DNA of 64,000 nt from Photobacterium halotolerans DSM 18316 (GTDB taxonomy: Bacteria; Pseudomonadota; Gammaproteobacteria; Enterobacterales; Vibrionaceae): positions 171,454 through 235,453 of the forward strand of contig NZ_AULG01000012.1 of assembly GCF_000425165.1 (NCBI RefSeq), given 5' to 3'. The position numbers and the translations under genes are program-made. Positions 28,894 through 39,036 of the stretch are shown one piece after another. Below the pieces are notes generated by a model that made no database searches, was not told the DNA's origin, and saw only the letters and a program-made list of their open reading frames with translations. Every line of letters starts with the position of its first letter. Position 1 is the stretch's first letter.

Positions 28894-29967
28894 ATGGAGC
28901 GGATTACAGTCAGTCTGGGTGAGAGAAGTTACGATATTTCAATTGGCACCGGATTACTGTCTGATCCGGACTATTTTACCTCTGTGACTGGCCGGCGGGT
29001 TGTTATCGTCAGTAATGACACTGTCGCCCCTCTTTATGCCGACACACTGCAGGCCACGCTCAGTCCACTGGCAAAGGACGTGGCCCTGCTCAACCTCCCT
29101 GACGGCGAGCAGTACAAAACCCTCGATACTTTTAATCAAATCATGACATTTCTGCTGGAAGGCAGTTATGGCCGCGACGTGGTGCTGGTGGCACTGGGTG
29201 GGGGCGTGATTGGCGATGTCGTGGGTTTTGCCGCTGCCTGTTTCCAGCGTGGGGTGGATTTTATTCAGGTTCCGACCACCCTGCTGGCGCAGGTGGACTC
29301 ATCGGTCGGCGGTAAAACGGCCGTCAATCACCCTTTGGGTAAAAACATGGTCGGGGCATTTTATCAGCCTCAGGCGGTGATCATTGACACCGACTGCCTG
29401 AAAAGCCTGCCCGCCCGCGAGTTTGCAGCCGGGATGGCGGAAGTGATCAAATACGGCATTATCGTTGATCAGGATTTCTTCCAGTGGCTGGAACAGCATC
29501 TGGATCAATTGCGTGCGCTGGATGCCAACGCACTGAGCCAGGCGATTGCCCGATGCTGCCAGATCAAAGCAGATGTGGTTGCCGCTGACGAGAAAGAGTC
29601 AGGTGTGCGCGCGCTGCTGAATCTAGGTCACACTTTTGGTCATGCGATTGAAGCTGAGATGGGGTATGGTAATTGGCTTCACGGTGAAGCTGTTGCTGCC
29701 GGTACGGTACAAGCGGCGCAAACGGCTTGTCTGTTAGGTTTGATGACATCAGCAGAAGCGGAAAAAATCCGTTCATTGCTGGTGCAGGCTGACCTGCCGG
29801 TCGTTGCACCGGAAACTATGAACTTTGACCATTATATCAAGCACATGATGCGGGATAAGAAAGTGTTGTCAGGTAAGCTCAGGCTGGTATTACCGACTGG
29901 AATTGGTCGTGCCGAGGTCGTTTCTGATGTACCGAATGACATCCTGCGTCAGGTGATAGAACCCTGA
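28894..29967 (+). CDS. aroB: 3-dehydroquinate synthase
   Basis: AroB cyclises DAHP to 3-dehydroquinate, using NAD+ and a divalent metal. The 357-residue product has DGEQYKTL (near 70), the nucleotide-binding [13 protein letters not shown] near 101-113, the [18 protein letters not shown] segment near 136-153 and the metal-binding histidines in [10 protein letters not shown] near 246-255 and NWLHGEAV. Length is normal. It follows aroK by 20 bases, so the two shikimate genes are co-transcribed. Confidence 0.97.
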   Translation: MERITVSLGERSYDISIGTGLLSDPDYFTSVTGRRVVIVSNDTVAPLYADTLQATLSPLAKDVALLNLPDGEQYKTLDTFNQIMTFLLEGSYGRDVVLVALGGGVIGDVVGFAAACFQRGVDFIQVPTTLLAQVDSSVGGKTAVNHPLGKNMVGAFYQPQAVIIDTDCLKSLPAREFAAGMAEVIKYGIIVDQDFFQWLEQHLDQLRALDANALSQAIARCCQIKADVVAADEKESGVRALLNLGHTFGHAIEAEMGYGNWLHGEAVAAGTVQAAQTACLLGLMTSAEAEKIRSLLVQADLPVVAPETMNFDHYIKHMMRDKKVLSGKLRLVLPTGIGRAEVVSDVPNDILRQVIEP

Positions 29968-29981
29968 TGTTGTAATAATAC

Positions 29982-31577
29982 ATGACGATAGCCGCTTCTC
30001 TGACGTCTTTGGATCTGGACAGCCAGATCCAATTGCTTTCCCGGGTACAGTTTCTGACCCGATTCAGCTCCCATTTGATCCAAATCAGCGGCGAACCCGG
30101 GGCCGGTAAATCCTGGCTGGCACAACGTTATCTTGAGCAATGGGCCGACTCGGACGGTATTACCCATACCCGACAGGCCTTGCTGATGTGTCACCCGGCA
30201 CAAAATGACAGCCAGCACAGAACCATATTGCTTAACCAGCTGATTCCGGGCGCCGTGTTTAACGAGAGTGATCCCCTGCATCAGAGTGTCGAGCGTCTGC
30301 TGGCCGGGAAACCGGTTGAGTTGCTGCTGGTGATCGATGATGCGCATATGCTCAGTCCGGCACTGATTGGCGAGCTGTGGGCTTTGGTGGTGAAAGCACA
30401 AGAATCAGCAGACTGGCAGGTGAATGTACTACTCTTTAGTCAGACTGGCCGGTTAACCAAAGCCTTGCATCAAGTCTCTCATGGTCAGGGGCAGACGCCG
30501 CTGGAGCTGGAAATTCCAATGCTGCCTGAACAGGAAGTACAGGCGTTTCTGGAGTTGGTTCTGGCCGCCCATTCCCTTGATGCCAATCAACGTCGGGCGC
30601 TCAAAGCGCAGGCGGCTGATGTGGCGCCGACACCCGGTGCATTATCGGCACTCAATCACACGGAGGTGGCGAATATGACCAATACACACTCCCGAGCCTT
30701 TTCCCCGGCCGCACTCTTGCTGCTGTTGCTGGTTATTGCAGCGGCGGGCCTGGTGTTCTGGTACTTCCCCGATCAGACAGCATCATCTCAATCTGATACG
30801 GAATCACTCAGCCCTGAGATGGCGGCAGCAGATGAAACACTGGCACAATCGGCTGATGGCCTTGCGGCGTTACCGGATGGGAATACCGCAAGGCCACTTT
30901 CAGCGGATAGCCTGACTGATGGGCCTGCAGACAATAGCGATAGCCAGGTAGCAGAACCGGGATCGACCGCCTTTGCCGGGGAAAACGCGGAGACCTTACC
31001 CGAGCCGGTCACCATTGAAGGATTGACCGTTGGCCGCAGTAATACCGCCGGCCAGCGCGTGGTGGTGCCCTCGGATGTGGTGGATGCCATGATCACCGAG
31101 CAGGAAACCGGTGGCTCAGGCGAGCTGGCAGTGGCCGCCCAGGAGGCTCTCAGTCAGGCGGCTGACACTCCCGCGGCTTCGGCGCCCGAGCAAACGCAAG
31201 GTGCTGAACCTGTCAGTACAGCACCGGCAGAAGCGGCTCCAACAGCACCGCAACTGACCGGCCTGCAGGCAGCCATGGCTGAAGATAAAGATACCCTCAA
31301 GGCGGTCAATAGCCGTCATTATGCGCTGCAGCTGGCCGCTATGCATTCGCTGGATGCCACCCGCAGTTTCCTCAATGAATACGGGATTGCTGATATCGCC
31401 CAGGTGTATCAGACTCAGCGGCAGGGCGTGCGCTGGTATATTGTGGTCACTGGCGATTACAGCAGCGTGGCTGCCGCCCGCCGGGCACAGGCGCAATTAC
31501 CGGCGAAAGTGCAATCGGTGCAGCCCTGGGTGAAATCTTATACCCAGATCCACCGCGAAATTGACCGGGTTCAGTAA
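29982..31577 (+). CDS. damX: DamX-like cell-division protein with ATPase-like and SPOR domains
   Basis: DamX is a septal-ring protein that binds denuded peptidoglycan at the division site. The 531-residue product has an AAA-type region (P-loop GEPGAGKSW, 37-45; Walker B LLLVIDD, 114-120), one transmembrane helix at about 243-262, a long low-complexity linker rich in Ala, Ser, Asp and Thr, and a C-terminal SPOR domain at about 445-525 (HYALQLAAMHSLDATRSFLN). Orientation is cytoplasmic ATPase, periplasmic SPOR. It lies between aroB and dam, as in E. coli and Vibrio. Confidence 0.9.
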   Translation: MTIAASLTSLDLDSQIQLLSRVQFLTRFSSHLIQISGEPGAGKSWLAQRYLEQWADSDGITHTRQALLMCHPAQNDSQHRTILLNQLIPGAVFNESDPLHQSVERLLAGKPVELLLVIDDAHMLSPALIGELWALVVKAQESADWQVNVLLFSQTGRLTKALHQVSHGQGQTPLELEIPMLPEQEVQAFLELVLAAHSLDANQRRALKAQAADVAPTPGALSALNHTEVANMTNTHSRAFSPAALLLLLLVIAAAGLVFWYFPDQTASSQSDTESLSPEMAAADETLAQSADGLAALPDGNTARPLSADSLTDGPADNSDSQVAEPGSTAFAGENAETLPEPVTIEGLTVGRSNTAGQRVVVPSDVVDAMITEQETGGSGELAVAAQEALSQAADTPAASAPEQTQGAEPVSTAPAEAAPTAPQLTGLQAAMAEDKDTLKAVNSRHYALQLAAMHSLDATRSFLNEYGIADIAQVYQTQRQGVRWYIVVTGDYSSVAAARRAQAQLPAKVQSVQPWVKSYTQIHREIDRVQ

Positions 31578-31711
31578 CCGCATGGCGCCCGGTCGGCAGT
31601 AATTGAGTTGTTGGGGGGATAATTGTCCCCAAGCAGTATGGGTCAGGTGAGAAATAGGTTACAATCCGCCACCTTTGAAAAGACAGTCGTTATGGGTGGT
31701 AGGTTAACCAA

Positions 31712-32539
31712 ATGAAAAAGCAGCGTGCCTTTCTGAAATGGGCCGGAGGCAAGTTTTCTCTGGTCGAGGACATCAGACGACATCTGCCACCTGCACGAAA
31801 ACTGGTTGAACCTTTTGTCGGTGCGGGTTCTGTATTTCTTAACACGGACTACGACGACTATCTGCTGGCTGATATCAATCCGGATTTAATCAATCTTTAC
31901 AATGTGATTAAGCACGAACCCGAGCGTTATATCGAAGATGCGCGGCAGTATTTCACCCCGGAATATAACCAGAAAGGTGCCTATCTGGCTATCCGCGAAG
32001 CGTTTAACCAGACTCAGGATACCTACCTGCGTTCTCTGTATTTTCTTTATATGAACCGCCATGGCTTTAATGGCTTGTGCCGTTACAACAAGAAAGGCGG
32101 CTTTAATGTGCCGTTTGGTTCGTATAAAAAGCCTTACTTCCCGGAAGCTGAAATGTACCACTTTGCAGAAAAGGCCAAAAAAGCGACCTTTATCTGTGAA
32201 GGCTATCATCAGACCTTTTCCCGCGCCCGCAAAGGCAGTGTGATTTATTGCGATCCGCCTTATGCGCCGCTGTCCACCACGGCCAATTTTACCTCCTATT
32301 CCGGTAATGGTTTCAGTCTGGACGATCAGGCAGCATTGGCCGATGTGGCAGAAAAAGCGGCGACAGAAAGGCAGATCCCGGTACTGATTTCCAATCACGA
32401 CACCACACTGACCCGCCGCCTGTATCACGGTGCGGAATTGTCAGTGGTGCGGGTGAAACGCACGATCAGCCGAAATGGCGGTGGCCGCAATAAAGTGGAC
32501 GAACTGCTGGCGCTGTTCAGCCCGCCACAAAACGACTGA
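31712..32539 (+). CDS. dam: DNA adenine methylase (GATC-specific)
   Basis: Dam methylates adenine in GATC, which guides mismatch repair and times replication; it is essential in V. cholerae. The 275-residue product has the SAM-binding motif FVGAGSVFLN (35-44), KWAGGK near the start, and catalytic DPPY (181-184), in the alpha-group order of N6-adenine methylases. Its last 23 bases overlap the end of the convergent DUF2970 gene. The gap of 134 bases after damX carries a likely ribosome site but no clear hairpin. Confidence 0.96.
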   Translation: MKKQRAFLKWAGGKFSLVEDIRRHLPPARKLVEPFVGAGSVFLNTDYDDYLLADINPDLINLYNVIKHEPERYIEDARQYFTPEYNQKGAYLAIREAFNQTQDTYLRSLYFLYMNRHGFNGLCRYNKKGGFNVPFGSYKKPYFPEAEMYHFAEKAKKATFICEGYHQTFSRARKGSVIYCDPPYAPLSTTANFTSYSGNGFSLDDQAALADVAEKAATERQIPVLISNHDTTLTRRLYHGAELSVVRVKRTISRNGGGRNKVDELLALFSPPQND

Positions 32540-32714
32540 TGATCACCAGCATTCCGACAAACAGCACAATTGCGACCAGTCCGGCCAGAATGAAGGGCAG
32601 GGCACTGGGCTGGCTGAAATCCTGTTGCCGGCTGTGATCGGACTGAACACCCAGCAGAGCAGCGCCTACGCTGCGCCACAGGTTGGGTTTCTTGGATGCG
32701 GGTTTGTGCTTCAT
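32517..32714 (-). CDS. DUF2970 small membrane protein
   Basis: This 65-residue protein begins MKHKPASKKPNLWRSVGAAL and carries one transmembrane helix at about 40-61 (LPFILAGLVAIVLFVGMLVI). A basic, tryptophan-containing N-terminus with the VGAALLGVQS segment, then one helix, is the DUF2970 pattern found in many gammaproteobacteria. The ATG at 32714 follows AGGAGT at seven bases, an excellent ribosome site. A longer minus-strand reading frame exists upstream but runs antisense through rpe, so only this C-terminal part is real. It ends inside dam, tail to tail. Function is unknown. Confidence 0.85.
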   Translation of the reverse strand: MKHKPASKKPNLWRSVGAALLGVQSDHSRQQDFSQPSALPFILAGLVAIVLFVGMLVIISRFVAG

Positions 32715-32885
32715 GAATAACTCCTGTCGTCTGCGCTTCCTTATGCTTAGCTTAGCCTGTAAACCCAGAAAGGACCGCGGAACAAATCGGTAAGACATCG
32801 GGGTGGAGATCGGGTAGAATTTTGCCCATTTACTGCCCCGTATAGGTATACCGCGCGGGAACCCATTCAAGTACAGAGGCTGAAC

Positions 32886-33560
32886 ATGACGGATTTTCTG
32901 ATCGCTCCCTCCATTTTGTCTGCCGATTTTGCCCGTTTGGGTGAAGAGGTTGAAAAAGTGCTGGCCGCCGGTGCCGATGTTATCCACTTTGATGTAATGG
33001 ATAACCACTACGTCCCTAACCTCACCTTTGGTGCCCCCATCTGTAAAGCACTGCGTGATTATGGCATTACTGCGCCGATTGATGTGCATTTGATGGTCAA
33101 GCCGGTGGATCGCATCATTCCGGATTTTGCCAAGGCCGGCGCGACCATGATCACCATCCATGCCGAAGCGACAGAGCATCTGGACCGAAGCCTGCAGCTG
33201 ATCAAAGACCACGGCTGTCAGGCCGGTGTGGTCTTCAATCCGGGCACACCGCTGCATTACCTTGATCATGTGATGGACAAGCTGGACATGATTTTGCTGA
33301 TGTCGGTCAATCCGGGTTTTGGCGGACAGTCTTTCATTCCGCATACCCTGGACAAGCTGCGCCAGGTGCGCGAGCGAATTGAGGCCTCTGGCCGTGCAAT
33401 CCGGCTGGAAATCGACGGTGGGGTGAAAGTGGAGAATATCCGTGAAATCGCTCAGGCCGGTGCCGACATGTTTGTGGCCGGCTCGGCGATTTTTGGTCAG
33501 CCGGATTATAAAACCGTGATTGACGAGATGCGGGCAGAACTGGCCAAGGTGAAGCGTTAA
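32886..33560 (+). CDS. rpe: ribulose-phosphate 3-epimerase
   Basis: Rpe interconverts ribulose 5-phosphate and xylulose 5-phosphate in the pentose phosphate pathway. The 224-residue TIM barrel shows [14 protein letters not shown] (6-19), the metal/catalytic segment [20 protein letters not shown], and SVNPGFGGQ near 140. The next gene starts on its stop codon (TAATG). Confidence 0.97.
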   Translation: MTDFLIAPSILSADFARLGEEVEKVLAAGADVIHFDVMDNHYVPNLTFGAPICKALRDYGITAPIDVHLMVKPVDRIIPDFAKAGATMITIHAEATEHLDRSLQLIKDHGCQAGVVFNPGTPLHYLDHVMDKLDMILLMSVNPGFGGQSFIPHTLDKLRQVRERIEASGRAIRLEIDGGVKVENIREIAQAGADMFVAGSAIFGQPDYKTVIDEMRAELAKVKR

Positions 33561-34243
33561 TGAAAATTGAAGGTATTAAATTCATCACGTTTGATTTGGA
33601 CGGCACCTTGCTCGACAGTGTACCGGACCTCGCCGATGCTGCCGATAAGACCATGCAAGCGCTGGGCTTACCCGGCGTGACCGAAGCGCAGACCCAGACC
33701 TGGATAGGCAATGGTGCTGAGACTCTGATTGGCCGCGCCCTGAGTCAGAGCATTGAGCTGGACCCGGCGCTGGATCCCGAGCTGCACCAACAAGCACTGG
33801 TGATGTTCAACCGTTTTTATCGCGAGGGCGGCCACAAAAAGACAGTGCTGTACCCGGGGGTGACAGACACGCTGGAAACCCTGCATCAGGCCGGGATCCC
33901 TATGGCGATTGTTACCAACAAACCCTCACAGTTCGTGCCGCACATTCTTGCAGAGTACGGGATCAGTCAGTATTTTACCGATGTGATCGGCGGCGATACC
34001 TTCCCGAAGAAAAAGCCGGACCCTTACGCGCTGCACTGGCTGATGGAAAAACATTGCCTGAGTTGCAGCGAGATGTTGATGGTCGGCGACTCCCGCAACG
34101 ATGTTCTGGCAGCTCAGGCGGCCTCATGCTATGTTGTCGGCCTGACTTATGGCTACAACTATGGCCTGCCGATCAGCGACAGTCACCCGGACCGGGTGCT
34201 GGATCAGTTCAGCCAGTTGCTGGATGTGGTGGCTATCGCCTAA
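33560..34243 (+). CDS. gph: phosphoglycolate phosphatase
   Basis: Gph hydrolyses 2-phosphoglycolate, produced when DNA 3'-phosphoglycolate ends are repaired. The 227-residue HAD-family product has motif I FDLDGTLLDS (11-20; nucleophile D12, acid-base D14), motif II AIVTNK, and motif III-IV KKKPDPYAL and MVGDSRNDVLAA. The start codon shares one base with the rpe stop, so the two are coupled. Confidence 0.95.
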   Translation: MKIEGIKFITFDLDGTLLDSVPDLADAADKTMQALGLPGVTEAQTQTWIGNGAETLIGRALSQSIELDPALDPELHQQALVMFNRFYREGGHKKTVLYPGVTDTLETLHQAGIPMAIVTNKPSQFVPHILAEYGISQYFTDVIGGDTFPKKKPDPYALHWLMEKHCLSCSEMLMVGDSRNDVLAAQAASCYVVGLTYGYNYGLPISDSHPDRVLDQFSQLLDVVAIA

Positions 34244-34296
34244 CCGCAGCGTTGACCCGATCGGCGTCAGGTTTAGCCGGTCACTTATTGTTTTCA

Positions 34297-34314
34297 GGCG
34301 GCACAGGTGCCGCC
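34297..34314 (+). other. hairpin in the gph-trpS gap
   Basis: GGCGGCAC and GTGCCGCC enclose AG about 35 bases before trpS. No T run follows, so it is not an ordinary terminator. It may affect trpS mRNA stability or partial polarity; no role is shown. Confidence 0.4.
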
Positions 34315-34347
34315 GGATATGTTTAGGAAAAACAGGAATATCCCATC

Positions 34348-35352
34348 ATGAGTAAACCCATTGTATTTAGTGGCGTACAGCCTTCCGGTGAGTTAAGTAT
34401 TGGTAACTACATGGGTGCGCTGCGTCAGTGGGAACAAATGCAGGATGAGTACAACTGCCACTACTGTGTGGTGGACCTGCATGCCATCACAGTCCGTCAG
34501 GATCCGGTCGCGCTGCGAGAAGCTACGCTGGATGCGCTGGCGCTGTGTCTGGCGGTGGGTGTCAGCCCGGAAAAGAGCACCCTGTTTGTTCAGTCTCATG
34601 CTCCTGAGCATGCGCAGCTGGCCTGGGTACTGAACTGCTACACCCAGATGGGTGAGCTGAACCGGATGACGCAGTTTAAAGACAAATCACAGCGCCATTC
34701 GGAAAACATCAATGCCGGTCTGTTTTCTTACCCTGTGCTGATGGCGGCAGATATCCTGCTGTACGGCGCGCACCAGGTGCCTGTGGGTAATGACCAGAAG
34801 CAGCACCTTGAGCTGGCCCGTGACATCGCGATTCGCTTCAACAACCTGTACGGCGATACCTTTGTGGTGCCTGAACCTTACATTCCGCCAGTTGGCGCGC
34901 GCGTCATGAGCCTGCAGGATCCGCTGAAGAAGATGTCCAAGTCAGACGACAACCGCAACAATGTGATTGGTCTGCTGGAAGACCCGAAAGCGATCACCAA
35001 GAAGATCAAGCGCGCGGTGACCGATTCCGAAGAGCCGCCACGCGTGGTGTTTGATATCGAGAACAAGCCTGGGGTGTCGAACCTGATGGGCATTATGTCG
35101 GGTGTGACAGGCAAGAGCCTGGCCGACATTGAAGCCGAGTACAGCGATAAGATGTACGGCCATCTGAAGAAAGATACCGCTGAGGCGGTGGTGGCGATGC
35201 TGGAGCCGCTTCAGGCGCGCTATCACGCATACCGTGAAGATCGTGCTTTCCTGGATCAGGTAATGAAAACCGGTGCCGAGAAAGCCTCTGCGCGTGCCGC
35301 CGAGGTGCTGAAGAAGGTCTACCAGGCCGTGGGTTTTGTCACCCGCCCGTAA
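34348..35352 (+). CDS. trpS: tryptophanyl-tRNA synthetase
   Basis: TrpS charges tRNA-Trp. The 334-residue class I synthetase has the HIGH-equivalent [13 protein letters not shown] (12-24), the tryptophan-pocket region with [13 protein letters not shown], and the KMSKSDDN motif near 195-202. It is the constitutive bacterial form by length. It follows gph by 104 bases in the conserved rpe-gph-trpS cluster and ends at a strong terminator. Confidence 0.97.
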   Translation: MSKPIVFSGVQPSGELSIGNYMGALRQWEQMQDEYNCHYCVVDLHAITVRQDPVALREATLDALALCLAVGVSPEKSTLFVQSHAPEHAQLAWVLNCYTQMGELNRMTQFKDKSQRHSENINAGLFSYPVLMAADILLYGAHQVPVGNDQKQHLELARDIAIRFNNLYGDTFVVPEPYIPPVGARVMSLQDPLKKMSKSDDNRNNVIGLLEDPKAITKKIKRAVTDSEEPPRVVFDIENKPGVSNLMGIMSGVTGKSLADIEAEYSDKMYGHLKKDTAEAVVAMLEPLQARYHAYREDRAFLDQVMKTGAEKASARAAEVLKKVYQAVGFVTRP

Positions 35353-35380
35353 TCGCCAATCTCATTAAGCGTACAAATGT

Positions 35381-35410
35381 AAGCAGAAGGCAGCACCTTC
35401 TGCTTTTTTG
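35381..35410 (+). terminator. trpS terminator
   Basis: AAGCAGAAGG pairs perfectly with CCTTCTGCTT around CAGCA and is followed by six T's. It closes the dam-trpS side of the cluster. Confidence 0.92.
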
Positions 35411-35585
35411 TCTCCGTTTGCCGCAAATTCCCCCTGCTGATTTTTAGAGTAAGATCACTAAAATGACGTCACATGATGCATATGTGTGGTGTTTGTTAAT
35501 GCTGTCACATTTATGAGATGTATAAGTGTTAAATAATGCATTCCTTTTTAGATATAGCTCTCAATAAATGTAAAGGATTGCAGAC

Positions 35586-37934
35586 ATGTTACGAACCACA
35601 CTTTTGCCATTGGCGGCTGCCATGGGCTTATTGCCTGTGCCGGCAATGGCCGACACCTTTAGCTGTGACACGCAAACCCTGACCCCGATTTATCAGCTTC
35701 AGGGAGACGGCCTCAAGAGCCCAGTGATCCCTGACGGCCAGTACACCAGCTCAGAGGCCTATTACGTGCGCGGGGTGGTGACGGCCAAAACGGACAGCCT
35801 CTATAAAGGCTTCTTCATGCAGGACCTGCAGGGTGATGACAACCCTGACACTTCTGACGGTATCTTTGTCTACACCGGCACTAAGGTGGCGGCGGACGTG
35901 CAGCCGGGCATGACGGTGTGCCTCAAAGCCAGGGTTAAAGAGCATTACGACCTGACGCAGTTGCTGGCCGAGCAGGACCAGCTGGCGATTGAGGCCCCGG
36001 GCGTTGTACCGGCACCCGTTGCCATTAGCGTCAGAGACGGTGAGCAGCTGGCCGATGCCATGGAGCGCTATGAAGGCATGCGTGTCCGGCTGGTGGCAGA
36101 CAGCCAGCTGAAAGTGACCCGCAATTTTGGTTTCGATTACTCCTCGTACCGTAACAATATGGTGCTGTCACACGCGGCGCCGTTAATGAAACCCACTCAG
36201 CTCTATGTGGCCGGCAGCGAGCAAGCCAAAGCCCTGGCGGCAGCGAATGTCCGCAATCAGCTCTACATTGATACGGATGCCAAGGCACCGGATGGCGTGA
36301 TGCCTTATTTCCCGGCACTGGATGCCGAGCAGGGCTATATTCGGGTGGGCGATACTGTCGTGAATCTTGAAGGGGTGATTGGCTACAGCTACGGCGAGTA
36401 CCGTCTGCTGCCCACCAACACCCTGTCGGCAGCAGATTTTATCCACCATCAGGATCGTACCCCGGCCCCGCAGGCGGTGCCGGATACGCAGCTGAAAGTC
36501 GCCAGTTTCAATGTGCTCAATTTCTTTACCAGTGACAGTGACATAGGCGGCGCGCTGAATGCGATGTGTAAAGATCAGGCCGATGCCGATGCGGCCAGTG
36601 GCTGCAACCGCGGTGCTAAAACCCTGAGTGATTTCCAGCTGCAGCGCAGCAAGATAGTCAATGCGCTGACGGCCATGAATGCCGATATCGTCGGTATCAT
36701 GGAAGTGGAAAATAACGGCTTTGATGATGACAGTGCGCTGGCCAATCTGGTCACTACGCTGAACCAGCAGTTCAGTGATCCGGCGGATCACTATAGCTTC
36801 ATCACTATTGAGCAGGCTGACATGCACCAGGGCCGGTTTCTGGGCTCGGATGCCATCACAGTGGCGCTGATCTACCGTCCGGGCAAAGTACAGCCGGCGT
36901 CAGCGGCGCAGGTGATCCGCATGCCGGAGCAGCACCTGTCCGGGGTGAATCCTCAGGGCGAGACGAAACAGCTGGATAAGTACCAGCGTGACAGCCTGAT
37001 GCAGACTTTCGCGGTGCAAGGCGCGGCGGACGCGCAGCCATTAACCGTAGTGGTGAATCATCTGAAATCCAAAGGCTCAGGTTGCTATGAAGACTGGATC
37101 AATGGCGAGTTTGACAGCGATCCGGCGGATTTGCAGGGCCACTGTAATGCGTTCCGGGTCTCTGCCGCTATGGTGCTGGCTGAGACGCTGAATACTATCG
37201 ACGGCGATCTGCTGGTGCTGGGCGATATGAATGCGTACGCCAAGGAAGATCCTATCCGTGTCCTGACCGACTATGATCCGGCCAGCGCAGAGCGCAAGAT
37301 ACTGTCGGCGTCCGGCACCTCAGTGGCCGGCAAAGTGCTGCATGAGCAGGGCGTCGAAGCGGGCAAAGGGCTGGGCCTGGTGAATCTGGCCGACAAAGGC
37401 CATGACGCGCCGGCTTATTCCTACAGCTATGAGGGCGAGCTGGGCAGTTTGGATCACGCGCTGGCTAACCTGTCGCTGGCCGGGAAAGTGGCGGGTATCG
37501 AAGAGTGGCACATCAATTCACTCGAAAGTACCTTGTTTGAATACTCAGATAAGCACACAGGGGATCTGGTGAAATCGGCCGGGCCTTATTCTGCCTCAGA
37601 CCATGATCCTGTGGTGGTCAGCCTGCGCTATCCACAGCCGGCCCCCCGCCGTTTCCAGCTGACCTTCAAAAACAAGAGTGCCCATCCTGTCTATCCGGTA
37701 TTTAATCGCTGGTACTGGGACAGCACGCAAACATGGCTGATGCCGGGCAAGCAGCGTCGCTACCGTGAGGACAATGTGTTCTTAAACCATGTCGGCATTG
37801 CTGCCGGCGATCAGGTCAGTCTGAGCCTGCTGGCTTACGGGGTGTTCGAAGTGCCTTGCAGCTACACGCCGCTGCGCTTAACCGGCCGCCTGAAAGCGGT
37901 GTATAACGGTGACAGCTGTCAGATGAAGCACTGA
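35586..37934 (+). CDS. xds: extracellular endonuclease/exonuclease/phosphatase-family nuclease (Xds/ExeM-like)
   Basis: The 782-residue product is a secreted DNase of the ExeM/NucH type. A signal peptide ends near AMA-DTF (about residue 22), then comes an OB-fold-like region (about 50-280). The endonuclease/exonuclease/phosphatase catalytic domain starts near 302 (LKVASFNVLNFF) and includes IMEVENNG, VNHLKSKGSG, LGDMNAYAKEDP and the terminal SDHDPVVVSL. In V. cholerae the gene at this place next to trpS and pabA encodes Xds, a phosphate-regulated extracellular DNase used in biofilms. About 110 residues follow the catalytic domain, without a GlyGly-CTERM-like anchor, so it is probably released. 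Confidence 0.88.
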   Translation: MLRTTLLPLAAAMGLLPVPAMADTFSCDTQTLTPIYQLQGDGLKSPVIPDGQYTSSEAYYVRGVVTAKTDSLYKGFFMQDLQGDDNPDTSDGIFVYTGTKVAADVQPGMTVCLKARVKEHYDLTQLLAEQDQLAIEAPGVVPAPVAISVRDGEQLADAMERYEGMRVRLVADSQLKVTRNFGFDYSSYRNNMVLSHAAPLMKPTQLYVAGSEQAKALAAANVRNQLYIDTDAKAPDGVMPYFPALDAEQGYIRVGDTVVNLEGVIGYSYGEYRLLPTNTLSAADFIHHQDRTPAPQAVPDTQLKVASFNVLNFFTSDSDIGGALNAMCKDQADADAASGCNRGAKTLSDFQLQRSKIVNALTAMNADIVGIMEVENNGFDDDSALANLVTTLNQQFSDPADHYSFITIEQADMHQGRFLGSDAITVALIYRPGKVQPASAAQVIRMPEQHLSGVNPQGETKQLDKYQRDSLMQTFAVQGAADAQPLTVVVNHLKSKGSGCYEDWINGEFDSDPADLQGHCNAFRVSAAMVLAETLNTIDGDLLVLGDMNAYAKEDPIRVLTDYDPASAERKILSASGTSVAGKVLHEQGVEAGKGLGLVNLADKGHDAPAYSYSYEGELGSLDHALANLSLAGKVAGIEEWHINSLESTLFEYSDKHTGDLVKSAGPYSASDHDPVVVSLRYPQPAPRRFQLTFKNKSAHPVYPVFNRWYWDSTQTWLMPGKQRRYREDNVFLNHVGIAAGDQVSLSLLAYGVFEVPCSYTPLRLTGRLKAVYNGDSCQMKH

Positions 37935-37952
37935 TCCCGCGCTTTTGACGTG

Positions 37953-37990
37953 AAAAAGGCCGGCAGGAGGCAATCCTGCTTGCCTTTCTC
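37953..37990 (+). terminator. probable terminator of the nuclease gene
   Basis: AAAGGC-CG-GCAGGA pairs with TCCTGC-TT-GCCTTT around a GGCAA loop, interrupted by one internal bulge. The T's are few (TTTCTCCCT), so termination may be partial before pabA. Confidence 0.6.
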
Positions 37991-38039
37991 CCTCCCTGTT
38001 GCAAAATAGGGCGCCGATTTTGCCAGGGCAGGGAGACTT

Positions 38040-38615
38040 ATGCTGTTGATCATTGATAATTACGACTCTTTTACCTACAACCTGTATCAGTATTTCTGTG
38101 AACTGGGTGCTGAGGTGAAGGTGGTCCGTAATGACGAAATTGATCTGGCGGGGATTGCCGCGCTGGCACCGTCCCATCTGGTAATTTCCCCCGGCCCGTG
38201 CACCCCGGATGATGCCGGTATTTCCCTGGCGGCGATTGCCCATTTTGCTGGCAAACTGCCGATCCTCGGGGTCTGCCTGGGGCATCAGTCGATGGCGCAG
38301 GTCTTTGGTGCCAAAGTCGTGCGCGCCCGGCAGGTTATGCACGGCAAAACCTCCCCGGTGCGGCACAATAACCACAGTGTGTTCCGCGGTCTGAACAATC
38401 CCCTGACGGTGACCCGTTATCACTCGCTGGTGGTGCAGGCCGATAGCTTACCTGACTGTTTCGACGTCACGGCATGGACAGAAAAAGACGGCGAGCCGGA
38501 TGAGATTATGGGTATCAGCCATCGCACTCTGCCGCTGGAAGGGGTTCAGTTCCACCCGGAAAGTATTCTTACTGAGCAGGGTCATCAGTTGCTGGCCAAT
38601 TTTCTGCGTCGCTGA
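38040..38615 (+). CDS. pabA: aminodeoxychorismate synthase glutaminase subunit (PabA)
   Basis: PabA supplies ammonia from glutamine to PabB for p-aminobenzoate and folate synthesis. The 191-residue class I amidotransferase has the nucleophile C79 in GVCLGHQ and the His-Glu of the triad in [10 protein letters not shown] near 169-173, plus [11 protein letters not shown] near 50-60. TrpG-type proteins look similar; I prefer PabA because no trp genes are near and this gene lies next to argD/astC in Vibrio. Confidence 0.9.
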   Translation: MLLIIDNYDSFTYNLYQYFCELGAEVKVVRNDEIDLAGIAALAPSHLVISPGPCTPDDAGISLAAIAHFAGKLPILGVCLGHQSMAQVFGAKVVRARQVMHGKTSPVRHNNHSVFRGLNNPLTVTRYHSLVVQADSLPDCFDVTAWTEKDGEPDEIMGISHRTLPLEGVQFHPESILTEQGHQLLANFLRR

Positions 38616-39036
38616 AACCGGCTTTTATCCCTCCTGTTACCTGCCCCTTTCTTTCTCTTTTTTCGCTGCCAGGCCTTGTCAAATGTGGCCTGGCTAATGA
38701 GTCATTAGTCTTTCTAATGGGTGTTTTTGGCGATTTTGGCTGTCTCACAAGCGCGATCTGCATCACTTTTCTTAACATTGGCCGAAAAATATTCATCCGT
38801 CCTTTGTCGCAAGCTTATGCACTTGGCCAAATCATGAACAGGGGCATTGATTCCTACAGGGAAAAACACCTTTCCTTAAAATCGTCTTAATAAGTTTTCC
38901 TTACTCGCGCATAAATATGTATCCATCGCAGTTATATGACGCACTTTCCGCAAAGGAAAAACATTTTCTGCTATTGGAATCGGTTAAAATTATGTAAATA
39001 CTATGCGCAAAGCGATATACACAGAAGGAAAGTATA
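38616..39036 (+). promoter_or_regulatory. pabA-argD intergenic region with two hairpins, no gene
   Basis: No credible gene lies in these 421 bases. GCCAGGCC and GGCCTGGC form a stem over an 11-base loop (38668-38694). CTAATGA-G-TCATTAG follows at 38694-38708 and runs into TCTTTCT, a plausible pabA terminator. The rest is AT-rich and should hold the promoter of the argD-ast genes, but I found no clear ARG box, CRP or sigma-54 site. A half-site ATATTCA near 38790 is too weak to call. Confidence 0.5.

Noticed and set aside
32715..33344. Minus-strand frame antisense to rpe, in frame with the DUF2970 gene
   Set aside because: It runs opposite a conserved enzyme gene; the DUF2970 ATG at 32714 has its own strong ribosome site.
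38780..38925. ARG-box-like half-sites before argD
   Set aside because: Matches of six of ten or fewer and no second box at the required spacing.
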